From: Palsa-870 sp035937155 | Lineage (GTDB): Bacteria; Chloroflexota; Dormibacteria; Dormibacterales; Dormibacteraceae | Assembly (NCBI GenBank): GCA_035937155.1 | Contig: DASYVJ010000003.1 | Location: 1-64,000, forward strand | DNA: 64,000 nucleotides | Direction of reading: 5' to 3' | Part shown: positions 14,927 to 24,130 of the stretch, piece by piece | Numbering within the stretch: position 1 is the stretch's first letter | Layout: every line of letters starts with the position of its first letter | Notes under the pieces: generated by a model | What the model saw: the letters and a program-made list of their open reading frames with translations, nothing else | What the model was told of the DNA's origin: nothing | The model's database searches: none | Position numbers and translations under genes: made by a program

Positions 14927-16303
14927 CTAGCCGAGCAGTCGCTCCAGGAGCTTCATGGCGACCTTGCGATTGGCTTGCGGAGCTCCCCTCGTGAGATCGG
15001 CCATGAGTGCGCCGATCGCCTGCTTTTTGCCCGCACGGTAATCCTCGACCGCGCGCGGGTTGGCCGCCATCACCGCCTGCAGCTCAGCCTGCAGCGCCGA
15101 CTCGTCGCTGACCTGGGCGAAGCCGTGCTCGGCCACGATCGCGGACGGCGACCGGCCCGTTTCAACCGACTCGAGCAGCACCTCACGTGCCTGGTCGCGG
15201 GTGATGCTTCCAGCCGTCACCAACTTCACCAGCTCGGCGAGATGCTCAGCGGTGGGAAATTTGCCGCTCGGCGCCACCTCGCCGATGATCCAGTTCGCCG
15301 TGTGTTTTGCGTCCGCTCCCGCGGTGGCGGCCCCTTCGAAAAGGTCCGCGAGGTCACGGTCGGCGGCGATGAGCACGGCGTCCGCTGCCGGCAGCCCGTA
15401 CTGCGAGACCAACCGCTCCCGGCGCGAGCCTGGCAGTTCCGGCAGTGCGCGGCGAAGCTCCTCGATCCAGGCGGCATCGAGCTCGAGCGGTGGAAGGTCC
15501 GGCTCTGGGAAATACCGGTAGTCCTCGGCGAACTCCTTGCTGCGCTGCGAGAACGTGCGCTGCTCGGCGTCCGACCAGCCGCGCGTCTCCTGCACCACGG
15601 TGCCGCCCGACTCGAGGACCTCTGACTGGCGTGATACCTCATAGAGGATCGCGCGATGTAGAGCGCGGAACGAGTTGATGTTCTTGACCTCGGTTTTCAC
15701 TCCGAGCTCATCGGATCCGGCGCGGCGGATCGAGATGTTTGGTTCGGCCCTCAGCTGGCCCTTTTCCATGTCCGCCTCGGATGCGCCGATCGTGCGAAGC
15801 AGGGTGCGCAGGGCGACCGCGTAGTCGCGAGCCTCGTCGGCGGAGCGCAGATCAGGTTCGGTGACGATCTCCATCAACGGCACGCCGGCGCGGTTGAGGT
15901 CGACGAAGGATTCCCACGCTTTGTGGAGCTTGTCGCCCGCGTGGATGAGCTTCCCGGTGTCTTCCTCGAGGTGAACACGGCGGATGCGGACCCGCCGACC
16001 GCCGACTTCCAGGTGGCCATTGATGCTCATCGGCAGGTCGTACTGGCTGATCTGGTAGCCCTTCGGCAGGTCCGGATACATGTAGTTCTTGCGGTCGAAC
16101 TTGGTGTGGCGCGGGATTTCGCACCTGAGCGCGAGCGCCGTCTTGAGGCAGGCCTCGACCGCCGCCTTGTTGATGACCGGCAGAGTGCCCGGCATGCCGA
16201 GGCAGACCTCGCACACGTTGGAGTTGGGCGGGTCGCCAAGGGGCCCCACGGCGCAGCCGCAGAACATCTTTGAGCGCGTGGTCGGCTGGACGTGGACTTC
16301 CAT
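14927..16303 (-). CDS. gatB: Asp-tRNA(Asn)/Glu-tRNA(Gln) amidotransferase subunit B
   Basis: The tRNA-binding kinase subunit of the GatCAB amidotransferase, which activates and then amidates mischarged Glu-tRNA(Gln) or Asp-tRNA(Asn). GatB motifs are clear: MEVHVQPTTRSKMFCGC, a zinc-type set of Cys (C..C, NVCEVCLGMPG), YPDLPKGYQISQY and a C-terminal YqeY-like helical domain ending MKLLERLLG. The first in-frame standard start is the ATG at 16303, which gives 458 residues but cuts the conserved strand WEVVIG that precedes it. Upstream of that strand the frame runs through a double-hairpin repeat. The true start is thus uncertain (see findings). It follows gatA in the gatC-gatA-gatB operon. Confidence 0.95.
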   Translation of the reverse strand: MEVHVQPTTRSKMFCGCAVGPLGDPPNSNVCEVCLGMPGTLPVINKAAVEACLKTALALRCEIPRHTKFDRKNYMYPDLPKGYQISQYDLPMSINGHLEVGGRRVRIRRVHLEEDTGKLIHAGDKLHKAWESFVDLNRAGVPLMEIVTEPDLRSADEARDYAVALRTLLRTIGASEADMEKGQLRAEPNISIRRAGSDELGVKTEVKNINSFRALHRAILYEVSRQSEVLESGGTVVQETRGWSDAEQRTFSQRSKEFAEDYRYFPEPDLPPLELDAAWIEELRRALPELPGSRRERLVSQYGLPAADAVLIAADRDLADLFEGAATAGADAKHTANWIIGEVAPSGKFPTAEHLAELVKLVTAGSITRDQAREVLLESVETGRSPSAIVAEHGFAQVSDESALQAELQAVMAANPRAVEDYRAGKKQAIGALMADLTRGAPQANRKVAMKLLERLLG

Positions 16304-16322
16304 GCCGATGACAACTTCCCAT

Positions 16323-16369
16323 CCTCCCCGCTCGCCGGGGAGGTCCGGCGAAGCCGGGGTGGGGGGTTT
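16323..16369 (-). repeat. Double-hairpin intergenic repeat, subfamily I, copy D, at the gatA-gatB junction
   Basis: On the minus strand it reads CCCCCCACCCCGGCTTCGCC, then GGACCTCCCC-GGCGAGC-GGGGAGG, the same two hairpins as copies A-C with a shortened first stem. It lies between the gatA stop (16380) and the first gatB ATG (16303), inside the open frame that leads into gatB. Confidence 0.75.
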
Positions 16370-16379
16370 CCGATTTGCA

Positions 16380-17843
16380 TCAGGCAAGGGGTGCAACCTC
16401 CGCCTTGACCCCGCTGGCCTCCTCATACGCGCGCGCCACGCGAAGGGCGACGTTCTCGCCCCACTGCGGAGCGAGCACTTGAAGCCCGACCGGCAGGCCT
16501 TCCGACATCCCACACGGCACGCTGATCCCCGGCAGCCCAGCAAGGTTGCCGCCGAGCGTCAGGACATCGCACAGGTACATCGACAGAGGGTCCTGTGTTT
16601 TCGAGCCGAGCGGGAAAGCCACCGTGGGCGAGGTCGCGCTGACGATGGCGTCGCATTTCTGAAAGGCCTCGTCGAAATCGCGCTTGATGAGCGTACGCAC
16701 CTTTTGCGCCTTCAGGTAGTAGGCGTCGTAGTAGCCGCTGGACAGGGCGTATGTGCCGAGCATCACGCGCCGCCTGACCTCGGTGCCGAAACCTTTGCGC
16801 CGCGTGCGCATGTAACCCTCGGTGATGTTCTGCGCGTCCTCGGTGGAAATCCCGTACCTGACGCCATCGAACCTTGCGAGGTTGGATGAGCATTCAGCCG
16901 GCGCGATGATGTAATACGCGGCGAGGCCATAGTCGGTGTGCGGAAGTGAGACATCAACGATCTCCGCACCGGCGTCACGCAAGGTCTTGATCGCCTGGTC
17001 CACGGCGGCCTTCACGCCCTTCTCCATGCCCTCGACGTCGTAGTACTCGCGCGGGACGCCGAGGCGCATGCCCTTCACGGCGTCCCCATAGTTGTTCAGC
17101 ACGTCCCGGCCGGTGCGATCGGATGACGTTGCATCGAGCGGGTCACGGCCGGCCATGAGCGCAAGGGTTATCGCAGCGTCGTCCACGCATCGCGCGAAGG
17201 GCCCGACCTGGTCCAGGCTCGAAGCAAAAGCGATCAGGCCGTACCGGCTGACGCGCCCATACGTTGGTTTCATCCCCACCACGCCGCAGAGCGCTGCCGG
17301 CTGGCGAATCGAGCCGCCCGTGTCGGTGCCGAGCGCGATCATCGCCTCGCCCGCGGCGACCGCGGCGGCGCTTCCGCCCGAGCTTCCTCCCGGCACTCGA
17401 TCGAGATCCCACGGATTGTGCGTGGGGAAGTAGCTGGAGTTCTCGGTCGAGCTGCCCATCGCGAACTCGTCGCAATTGGTCACCCCCAGCATCACGGCGC
17501 CGGCCTCGAACAGGCGGGACACAGCGGTGCCTGTGTAGGGCGGCTTGAACCCGCTGAGGATCTGCGAGCCGGCCGTCGTCTCCACATCGCGCACGCACAA
17601 CACGTCTTTCACGGCCATCGGAATTCCTACCAGAGCCCCGGTGTCGCCTTGCTTGATGCGTTCGTCCGCCGCCTCCGCCTGTTTCTCCCACAGCTCGGGC
17701 GTGAAGCGAAGAAAGGCCTTCACTCGACGATCCAGCTTCTCGATGCGCTCGAGGTGCGCGGTAACCAGGTCGGCTGCCGAGATGGAGTGAAGACGCAGCA
17801 GCCGTCCCGCCTCCTTGATCGTGAGCTCGGTGAGCTCGCTCAC
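16380..17843 (-). CDS. gatA: Asp-tRNA(Asn)/Glu-tRNA(Gln) amidotransferase subunit A
   Basis: The glutaminase subunit of GatCAB, 487 residues. It has the amidase signature with the Ser-cisSer-Lys triad Lys79 (AVKDV), Ser154 (PGGSSGGSAAA) and Ser178 (GTDTGGSIRQP), at the same positions as in well-studied GatA proteins. It liberates ammonia from glutamine, which is channelled to GatB. The ATG at 17843 overlaps the gatC stop by 4 bases. A mismatch with a normal operon is seen only at its 3' end, where a palindromic repeat separates it from gatB. Confidence 0.97.
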   Translation of the reverse strand: MSELTELTIKEAGRLLRLHSISAADLVTAHLERIEKLDRRVKAFLRFTPELWEKQAEAADERIKQGDTGALVGIPMAVKDVLCVRDVETTAGSQILSGFKPPYTGTAVSRLFEAGAVMLGVTNCDEFAMGSSTENSSYFPTHNPWDLDRVPGGSSGGSAAAVAAGEAMIALGTDTGGSIRQPAALCGVVGMKPTYGRVSRYGLIAFASSLDQVGPFARCVDDAAITLALMAGRDPLDATSSDRTGRDVLNNYGDAVKGMRLGVPREYYDVEGMEKGVKAAVDQAIKTLRDAGAEIVDVSLPHTDYGLAAYYIIAPAECSSNLARFDGVRYGISTEDAQNITEGYMRTRRKGFGTEVRRRVMLGTYALSSGYYDAYYLKAQKVRTLIKRDFDEAFQKCDAIVSATSPTVAFPLGSKTQDPLSMYLCDVLTLGGNLAGLPGISVPCGMSEGLPVGLQVLAPQWGENVALRVARAYEEASGVKAEVAPLA

Positions 17844-18133
17844 GCCTCCTCCTGGATGGACGGCACTCGAAAGAAGCCGTCCACCGCGGCGGGCGCGTTG
17901 GCCAACGCGTCGGCCTGGGTCAGGCCATGGCGAGGAACGTCCTCGCGCAGCGTGTTGGTCACCTCGACCACCTGCGCGGTCGGCGGAATCGACTCGGTGT
18001 CCAGCTGTTGCAGCCGGTCTATGTGGGCGAGGATGCCGCTGAGCTGCTCGGCGTAAAACTCCTCATCGCCGGGCTCGAGACTGAGGCGCGCGAGCAAAGC
18101 GACATGACGGACCTCTTCCTTTGAGAGTGGCAC
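17840..18133 (-). CDS. gatC: Asp-tRNA(Asn)/Glu-tRNA(Gln) amidotransferase subunit C
   Basis: A 97-residue subunit that wraps around GatA and stabilises the complex. The typical opening LSKEEVRHVALLARLSL, the middle LSGILAHIDRLQQLDT and the end APAAVDGFFRVP are all present. The GTG at 18133 is chosen because it gives the family length; the open frame runs to 18202 without further similarity. The stop overlaps the gatA start, so gatC-gatA are coupled. The gene follows a small membrane protein gene in the same direction. Confidence 0.92.
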   Translation of the reverse strand: MPLSKEEVRHVALLARLSLEPGDEEFYAEQLSGILAHIDRLQQLDTESIPPTAQVVEVTNTLREDVPRHGLTQADALANAPAAVDGFFRVPSIQEEA

Positions 18134-18143
18134 GAGGTCTAGC

Positions 18144-18503
18144 TTAGTTTCTGGACGAGTTGCGACTCGACACGAGCGCGACCAGCACTGGAAGGCCTGC
18201 AATCGCGCCCACGACGGTGAGCGTCATGGCAGCCGACGCGATCGCAGCCACTGTGCGAGCCCACCTTTCGCGACGAAACAAGCCGATCGCGCCGACTACG
18301 CCGACCACGGCGGCGCCGACCGAGTAGGCAGACGATGTCACCAGGACGAACCGGATGCGACCCACCGCGGACGGCTCAGGCAGAAATCCGAGGATGAACC
18401 ACGCCCAGGCGAGCATCACCGCGACGCCGATCAAGAGCACGGGCCAGACCCACGGCGGTGTGTCCGCCGGCATGCGCGACGTCTGGCCGTGAGTCGCTTG
18501 CAC
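18144..18503 (-). CDS. Small membrane protein of unknown function
   Basis: A 119-residue protein with three probable membrane helices (about 19-41, 52-74 and 86-110) and a hydrophilic N-terminus (QATHGQTSRMPADTPP). The GTG start at 18503 is the longest option; an ATG at 18473 is an alternative. No family recognised. It lies between ligA and gatC, all in the same direction with short gaps, so it is likely co-transcribed with them. Confidence 0.55.
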   Translation of the reverse strand: MQATHGQTSRMPADTPPWVWPVLLIGVAVMLAWAWFILGFLPEPSAVGRIRFVLVTSSAYSVGAAVVGVVGAIGLFRRERWARTVAAIASAAMTLTVVGAIAGLPVLVALVSSRNSSRN

Positions 18504-18523
18504 CGCGGCAGTCTAGGCCAACA

Positions 18524-20548
18524 TCACTTGGGCATGAGGGCGAGGAACTGCTCTTCGTCCAGGATGGCGACCTTCAGCTTCTGCGCCTTCTCGAGCTTGG
18601 AACCGGCCCCCGGCCCGGCGACCACGTAGTCGGTCTTGGAGCTCACTGCCGACACCGCCTTTCCACCCAGCCTCCGGACCCATGCCTCGGCATCAGGCCG
18701 GCTCATCGTCTCGAGTGTCCCCGTGAAGACGAATGCCTTTCCGGTCAGCGGACCTTCTCCCGGCGCCTCGACCGCCTGCGGCTCGACCCCGGCGGCAAGT
18801 AGCTTGCCCACCAGCTCCCCACCATTGCCCTGGAAGTACATCTGCACCTCACGGGCCATGTTCGGACCGATGCCCTCGACCTTCAGCAGGTCTTCCGCGC
18901 TCGCCGTGCGCAGCGTCTCGAGGGTGCCGAAATCGGCGGCGAGCAGGTCCGCGGTGGCTTCGCCCACCTGCGGGATGCCGAGCGCGGACAGGAAACGTCC
19001 CAGCTGTGGGCGACGGCTCTCCGCCAGGCGGTCGAGCAGGTTCTGACCGGACTTCTCGGCGAATCCGTCGAGCTGGACGACCTGCTCCTTCGTGAGTCGG
19101 TAGAGGTCGCTCGGGTCTCCGACCCATCCGCGTTCGATGAGCTGCCCGAGCGTCGCGTAGCCGAGGCCCTCGATGTTCAGCGCGCCGCGGCTCGCAAAAT
19201 GCCGGAGCCGCTCCAGGCGCTGCGCGGCGCAGAACGGGTTGATGCACCTGTGCGCGACGTAAGGTTCCTCGCGCACGACCTGTCCCCCACACACCGGACA
19301 TTTCGCCGGCATCTTCCAACCCGGCTTCGGCTCCTTGACGCTGACGATCTCGGGAATGACGTCGCCGGCGCGATGGATGACGACGCGAGCGCCGACGTAC
19401 ACGCCCTTCTCGTTGACCTGCGCTTCGTTGTGCATCGTGATGTTGCGGATGGTCACGCCGCCGACCACCACCGGCTTGACGTGCGCGACGGGCGTGAGCA
19501 CACCCGTGCGGCCCACGTAGCACACGATTTCCTCGACCTCCGTCTCGGCCTCCTCCGGTGCGTATTTGAAGGCGATCGCCCAGCGGGGCGAACGGGCGAC
19601 GAAACCAAGCTCGAGCTGCTGCGCGAAGTCGTCGACTTTGATCACGACACCATCGATCTCGTGCTCGAGCTCATGGCGCTTGCGCTGCCACTCGGCGTGA
19701 TATTCGATGACCTCGTCGATCGAGTTGAGCCTGCGGCGGTGCTTGTTGACGCGGAAGCCCATCTTCGCCAGCGCTCCGAGCACCTCCCATTGGGATTTGC
19801 ACTGGCCGGCAGGATCGAGCGTGTACATGAACGTCTGGAGGTCACGGCTCGCGGTGACGTTGGGATCGATCTGCCGGACACTGCCGGCCGCCGTGTTGCG
19901 TGGATTGACGAAGCGCGTCCGCCCGGCCGCCTCGATCTCGCGGTTGAGCTTTTCGAAGGCCGCGGTCGGAAAATAGACCTCGCCCCTCACGTCGAATACG
20001 TCAGGCAGACCTGCCAGAGGTGTTATCGAAAGCGGCACGCTGCGGATCGTGCGCACGTTCGCCGTGACGTCTTCGCCCACGGTTCCATCGCCACGGGTCG
20101 CCGCGCGCTGGAGTCTTCCCTTGGCGTACGTAAGGCTCATCGCGAGCCCGTCGATCTTCAGCTCGGCGCAGTACTTCACCTTGTCGCCAATGGCCGCGCG
20201 CACCCGCTTGTCGAAGGCGCGGATCTCGGTCTCGTCGAACGCGTTCTGCAGGCTGAGCATCGGCGAGCGATGCCGGACCTTGGCGAACTGATCCGAGGCT
20301 TCTCCGCCCACGCGTTGGGTCGGCGAGTCCGGCGTCATGAGGTTCGGCCTCTCCTCTTCGATCCTCCGCAGCTCCAGGAACAGCGCGTCGTACTCCGCGT
20401 CGGAGACCTCGGGCTGGTCGAGCACGTAATAGGCGTGCTCGTGGCGGCGGATCAGGTCACGTAGTTCCTCGACCCTGACCGCAGGGCCAATGGTGCGCGC
20501 AGGCGCGAGCAGGTTGGGACTTACTGATTGCTTCTTGCGTTTGCTCAC
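18524..20548 (-). CDS. ligA: NAD-dependent DNA ligase
   Basis: The essential bacterial ligase that seals nicks using NAD. 674 residues, normal length. Order: the Ia NAD-binding domain (HEHAYYVLDQPEVSDAEYD, 36-54), the adenylation domain with the nucleophile Lys131 in AELKIDGLA, an OB fold (VGRTGVLTPVAHV), a four-Cys zinc finger beginning CPVCGG, helix-hairpin-helix repeats (LDGFAEKSGQNLL, LKVEGIGPNMA) and a C-terminal BRCT domain (GKAFVFTGTLETMSRPDAE). The GTG start overlaps the pcrA stop (GTGA), so the two are translated together. Confidence 0.98.
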   Translation of the reverse strand: MSKRKKQSVSPNLLAPARTIGPAVRVEELRDLIRRHEHAYYVLDQPEVSDAEYDALFLELRRIEEERPNLMTPDSPTQRVGGEASDQFAKVRHRSPMLSLQNAFDETEIRAFDKRVRAAIGDKVKYCAELKIDGLAMSLTYAKGRLQRAATRGDGTVGEDVTANVRTIRSVPLSITPLAGLPDVFDVRGEVYFPTAAFEKLNREIEAAGRTRFVNPRNTAAGSVRQIDPNVTASRDLQTFMYTLDPAGQCKSQWEVLGALAKMGFRVNKHRRRLNSIDEVIEYHAEWQRKRHELEHEIDGVVIKVDDFAQQLELGFVARSPRWAIAFKYAPEEAETEVEEIVCYVGRTGVLTPVAHVKPVVVGGVTIRNITMHNEAQVNEKGVYVGARVVIHRAGDVIPEIVSVKEPKPGWKMPAKCPVCGGQVVREEPYVAHRCINPFCAAQRLERLRHFASRGALNIEGLGYATLGQLIERGWVGDPSDLYRLTKEQVVQLDGFAEKSGQNLLDRLAESRRPQLGRFLSALGIPQVGEATADLLAADFGTLETLRTASAEDLLKVEGIGPNMAREVQMYFQGNGGELVGKLLAAGVEPQAVEAPGEGPLTGKAFVFTGTLETMSRPDAEAWVRRLGGKAVSAVSSKTDYVVAGPGAGSKLEKAQKLKVAILDEEQFLALMPK

Positions 20549-22770
20549 TTGGTGAGCGGCGCGAGCATGCCACTGAGGATCTTCAGGCCGGCCTTGTCGA
20601 ACTTGACCACGAGCTCCTCGTCCGTCCGCGTGAGCGTGCTCTTGACCACCGTCCCCGATCCAAAAGCCGGGTGCTGCACGCGGTCACCGCTTTTGAATCG
20701 CTGCACCGGAGGCGCCGCCGGCGCGGCCTGCACCTGGCGCTCCTGGAAGCGCTCCTTGTAGCCCTGTCGCGGGGGCGCCACCGGCGCGCTGCCCTTCGGG
20801 GCCGCTAGCATCGACTGCGGGATCTCGGTCAGGAAGCGGCTGGGGAAAGCGGGCTGGGAGCGGCCGTAGAGGTGGCGGCGGAAGGCGCAGCTCAGGTAGA
20901 GCCGGTCTTTCGCCCGCGTCATCCCCACGTAGGCGAGGCGGCGTTCTTCAGCCATCTCCGTCGCCGCACCTACCGCCGACGGGTTCTCCTCGCGTTCGTC
21001 CAGCGCACGCTGGTGGGGCAGAAGCCCCTCTTCCATGCCGACCAGGAACACCACCGGAAATTCAAGCCCCTTGACCATGTGCAAGGTGATCAGGGTCACG
21101 CCCTCGCCGTTCTCGTCATATGCGTCTACGTCTGAGACCAGGGCGATCTCGGCCAGGAAATCCTCCATGCCCTGTGCAGGATCGCGATCGTCAAAGCTCT
21201 CGGCAAGGCCACGCAGCTCGTTGAGGTTCTCCATGCGAGCCTCGCCCTGCGGAGTCCCGTCGAGATAGTGCTGCCGCAAGCCCATGATCTCGATCACGTG
21301 GTCGAGCAGCTCGCTCGGCCGCAGGACTCCCATCACCGAGCGGATCGACTCGATTTGAGTGCGGAATTTTTGCAGCGGTGCGATGGCCGCACGGGGGACG
21401 CCAGGGACTCGAGCCGGGTCAGCGAGCAGCGAAAGGATGTCCGCTTCGGTCGTGCGGGCGAAAGCGTTGAGTGCATCGACCGTCACGTCCCCGATCTTCC
21501 GCGAAGGCACGGACACGATTCGCGAAAAGCTGAGCGCGTCCTTTGGGTTGAAGCAGAAACGCAGATAGGCGACCACGTCCTTGACCTCACGCCTCTCCCA
21601 GAAGCGGATGCCGCCCACCAGCCGGTACGGGATGCGGCGGCGCGCGAGCACGTCCTCGAATGAACGTGACTGGGCGTTGGTGCGGTAGAGAACCGCGAAA
21701 GCCGAGTACCCCCGATTCTCGGTGCGGCGCAGGCGCTCGATCTCGTCGGCGACGAATTCGGCCTCCTCGATCTCGTTGTACGCCTGAGTCGCCATCACTT
21801 TCTCGCCGCCCGCGCGCTTGGTCCACAGCCGCTTCTCAGCGCGTTCGGGGTTGCTGCGGATCACGCTGTACGCTGCGTCGAGGATGGCCTGGCTGGAGCG
21901 GTAGTTCTGCTCCAGGCGCACCACGTGAGCGTCCGGATAGTCCTTGCGAAAGTCGAGGATGTTGCGGACGTCTGCGCCGCGAAAGCGGTAGATCGACTGG
22001 TCGTCGTCTCCGACGACGACGACATTGCGGTGTTCGGCAGCGAGCTGGTTGACAAGCACGTACTGCGCTCGGTTGGTGTCCTGGTACTCGTCGACCAGCA
22101 CGTGGCGGAAGCGGTCGCGCCACTTCGCGAGCGCCTCGGCGTCCGTGTTGAACAGCTCGACCAGCTTCATGATCAGGTCGTCGAAGTCGAGCCCGCCGGA
22201 TCGGCGAAGCACCTCTTGGTAGGACTCGTAGACCCGGCGTACCACCTCGTCGGCGTAGCTGCGGTTGGGATATTCATTCGGTCCCTTCAGCTCGTTCTTC
22301 GCCTGAGATATCGCGTTGCTAAGGGCCCCGATCGGATAGCGCTTCGGGTCGAGCCTCAGCTCGTCGAGGACCCGCCGGAGCGCCGCTCGCGTGTCGTCCT
22401 CGTCGAAGATGACGAAGCTGTTGACGATCCCGATGCGCTGCGCTTCGCGCCGCAGGATCTTGACCGCGGTCGAGTGGAAGGTGCCGACCCACATCTTCTC
22501 GGCACCCTCGCCCACCAGGGTTTCTACTCGGGAACGCATCTCCCGGGCCGCCTTGTTGGTAAACGTCACCGCCAGCAGCCGGTCCGGCCACACGCGGTGG
22601 GTGGCGATCAGGTAGGCGATGCGGGCCGTGAGCACGCGCGTCTTGCCGCTGCCGGCCCCGGCAAAGATCAGAAGGGGCCCGTCGCCATGGGTGACAGCCT
22701 CCTGCTGGGGCGGGTTCAGGCCCTCCAGCAGGGCGTCGACGGCAGGCGTGGGTGAACCTTCGGTGGCCAT
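20545..22770 (-). CDS. pcrA: ATP-dependent DNA helicase PcrA/UvrD (SF1)
   Basis: A 741-residue 3'-5' helicase for repair and replication restart. SF1A motifs in order: LNPPQQEAV (Q motif, 19-26), AGAGSGKT (Walker A, 37-44), VDEYQDTNRAQY (II), GDDDQSIYRFRGAD (III), QNYRSS (IV), TLHMVKGLEFPVVF (V) and AYVGMTRAKDRLYLS (VI). The C-terminus ends with the tudor-like SGDRVQHPAFGSGTVV block that is typical of PcrA and binds RNA polymerase in its relatives. The ATG at 22770 follows a TAAACT box by 9 nt. It is first in the run pcrA-ligA and probably on through gatCAB. Confidence 0.96.
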   Translation of the reverse strand: MATEGSPTPAVDALLEGLNPPQQEAVTHGDGPLLIFAGAGSGKTRVLTARIAYLIATHRVWPDRLLAVTFTNKAAREMRSRVETLVGEGAEKMWVGTFHSTAVKILRREAQRIGIVNSFVIFDEDDTRAALRRVLDELRLDPKRYPIGALSNAISQAKNELKGPNEYPNRSYADEVVRRVYESYQEVLRRSGGLDFDDLIMKLVELFNTDAEALAKWRDRFRHVLVDEYQDTNRAQYVLVNQLAAEHRNVVVVGDDDQSIYRFRGADVRNILDFRKDYPDAHVVRLEQNYRSSQAILDAAYSVIRSNPERAEKRLWTKRAGGEKVMATQAYNEIEEAEFVADEIERLRRTENRGYSAFAVLYRTNAQSRSFEDVLARRRIPYRLVGGIRFWERREVKDVVAYLRFCFNPKDALSFSRIVSVPSRKIGDVTVDALNAFARTTEADILSLLADPARVPGVPRAAIAPLQKFRTQIESIRSVMGVLRPSELLDHVIEIMGLRQHYLDGTPQGEARMENLNELRGLAESFDDRDPAQGMEDFLAEIALVSDVDAYDENGEGVTLITLHMVKGLEFPVVFLVGMEEGLLPHQRALDEREENPSAVGAATEMAEERRLAYVGMTRAKDRLYLSCAFRRHLYGRSQPAFPSRFLTEIPQSMLAAPKGSAPVAPPRQGYKERFQERQVQAAPAAPPVQRFKSGDRVQHPAFGSGTVVKSTLTRTDEELVVKFDKAGLKILSGMLAPLTK

Positions 22771-22825
22771 TGAAAAACGAGTTTACCGGTGACCAGATTT
22801 CCGCAACTCCACCGTTAGACTCTCC
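22771..22825. promoter_or_regulatory. Divergent promoter region, pcrA and the GAF-cyclase gene
   Basis: The minus strand has TAAACT (22785-22780), 9 nt before the pcrA ATG. The plus strand has TAGACT (22816-22821), 4 nt before the GTG at 22826. Both leaders are too short for a Shine-Dalgarno. Confidence 0.5.
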
Positions 22826-24013
22826 GTGCCATTGGCGCGGGAAGTCGATTTCGGCATGCGCGATCACCTCCTTTACGAGCTCGCACGCGATCTCAGCTCA
22901 TCTCTGGAGCTCGAGGTGGTGCTGAGCAAAGTGATGGACCGCATGATCACGCTGATGAAGGCCGCCCGGGGCTTCATCGTGCTCGTCGATCCCTCCACGG
23001 GCATCATGTCGGTGCCCATGTCCGGCGGCCAGGCCGACCCCGAGAAGGCCCGCCTGTTCCTGGGCTCGAAGACGGTGATCGAGCACGTCGTCAGGACAGG
23101 CCAGGCTGTCGTAACGACCGACGCCACGGTCGACGATCGCTTCAAGGGCCAGCAGTCGGTGATCCTGCAAAACCTCCGGTCGATCATCGCCGTCCCCCTC
23201 GTGACGAAAGGCAAGGTGATCGGGGCTGTCTACGTGGACAACCCCTTCCAGGCGGCGATCTTCGAGGAGGAGGACAAGGAGTTCCTGCAGGCGATCTCAG
23301 ACCTGGCCGCGATCGCCATCGACAACGCGCGCCAGTACGAGCGCTCAGAGCTGCTGCGGGCGCTGTTTGAGCTCCACGTCAACAAGCAGGTCACCGACTA
23401 CGTCCTCGCGCGCTCGGACCGGCACACGAAGTTCCTGCCTGGCGAGCGGCGCGAGGTGACCATGCTCAACTCCGACATCGCAGGCTTCTCGACCCTGTCA
23501 CAGCGCATGGAAGCCGAAGAGCTGGTCGAGTTTCTCAACGACTACTTCGCGCGAATGATCGACGTCGTTCTGGCCCACGGCGGCAACATCGACAAGTTCC
23601 AGGGCGACGGAATGCTGGTGGTTTTCGGCGCGCCGAACCCCATGAAGGATCACGCCGCCCAGGCCCTGCGGGCTGCCAGGGGCATGATCAACGAGATCGA
23701 TCGGCTCAACCGCGAGCTCATCAATGCCGGCAAGCCGGCGATCTCGGTCGGCATCGGCCTCGATACCGGCTTCGTGGTGGCGGGGCACGTCGGCTCGGAG
23801 CGGCGCCTGGAGTTCACTTTGATCGGCGTGCCGGTGAACAACAGCTCGTACCTGTCGAAGGTTCGGCCGGCCAAGGTCCTGATGTCGGAGACGACGCGCG
23901 ACCTGCTGCCGGATGGTTTCGAGGTTACGGACCACGAGGCGATGCTGCTGAAAGGGGCCAACGAGCCGCAGTCGATCTACCAGCTCGAGATAACCGTTAC
24001 CGCGGATATCTAG
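22826..24013 (+). CDS. GAF-domain adenylate/guanylate cyclase
   Basis: A 395-residue cytosolic signalling enzyme. Residues about 25-170 form a GAF sensor (SSSLELEVVLSKVMDRMI to DLAAIAIDNARQYE). Residues 208-390 form a class III nucleotide cyclase domain. The two metal-binding aspartates are Asp217 (MLNSDIAGFS) and Asp261 (KFQGDGMLVVFGAP). The linker VNKQVTDYVLARS resembles the usual helix before the catalytic core. The second messenger (cAMP or cGMP) cannot be fixed. The start is the GTG at 22826; an ATG at 22856 is possible. It is monocistronic and divergent from pcrA. Confidence 0.9.
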   Translation: MPLAREVDFGMRDHLLYELARDLSSSLELEVVLSKVMDRMITLMKAARGFIVLVDPSTGIMSVPMSGGQADPEKARLFLGSKTVIEHVVRTGQAVVTTDATVDDRFKGQQSVILQNLRSIIAVPLVTKGKVIGAVYVDNPFQAAIFEEEDKEFLQAISDLAAIAIDNARQYERSELLRALFELHVNKQVTDYVLARSDRHTKFLPGERREVTMLNSDIAGFSTLSQRMEAEELVEFLNDYFARMIDVVLAHGGNIDKFQGDGMLVVFGAPNPMKDHAAQALRAARGMINEIDRLNRELINAGKPAISVGIGLDTGFVVAGHVGSERRLEFTLIGVPVNNSSYLSKVRPAKVLMSETTRDLLPDGFEVTDHEAMLLKGANEPQSIYQLEITVTADI

Positions 24014-24023
24014 GACTAGAGGG

Positions 24024-24088
24024 GATCCCCCCACCCGGCCCTGGCCTTCGGCCAGGGCCGACCTCCCCGGCGAGCCGGGAGATAGGGG
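24024..24088 (+). repeat. Double-hairpin intergenic repeat, subfamily I, copy B
   Basis: CCCCCCACCCGG, the hairpin CCCTGGCC-TTC-GGCCAGGG, then GACCTCCCCGGCGAGCCGGGAG. It lies just after the cyclase stop and before a convergent gene. A further short inverted repeat (CCCGG...CCGGG) follows to about 24114. Confidence 0.7.
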
Positions 24089-24130
24089 AACCCGGCCCCG
24101 AGATGGGACCGGGCGCTCCCAAGTGTGTTG

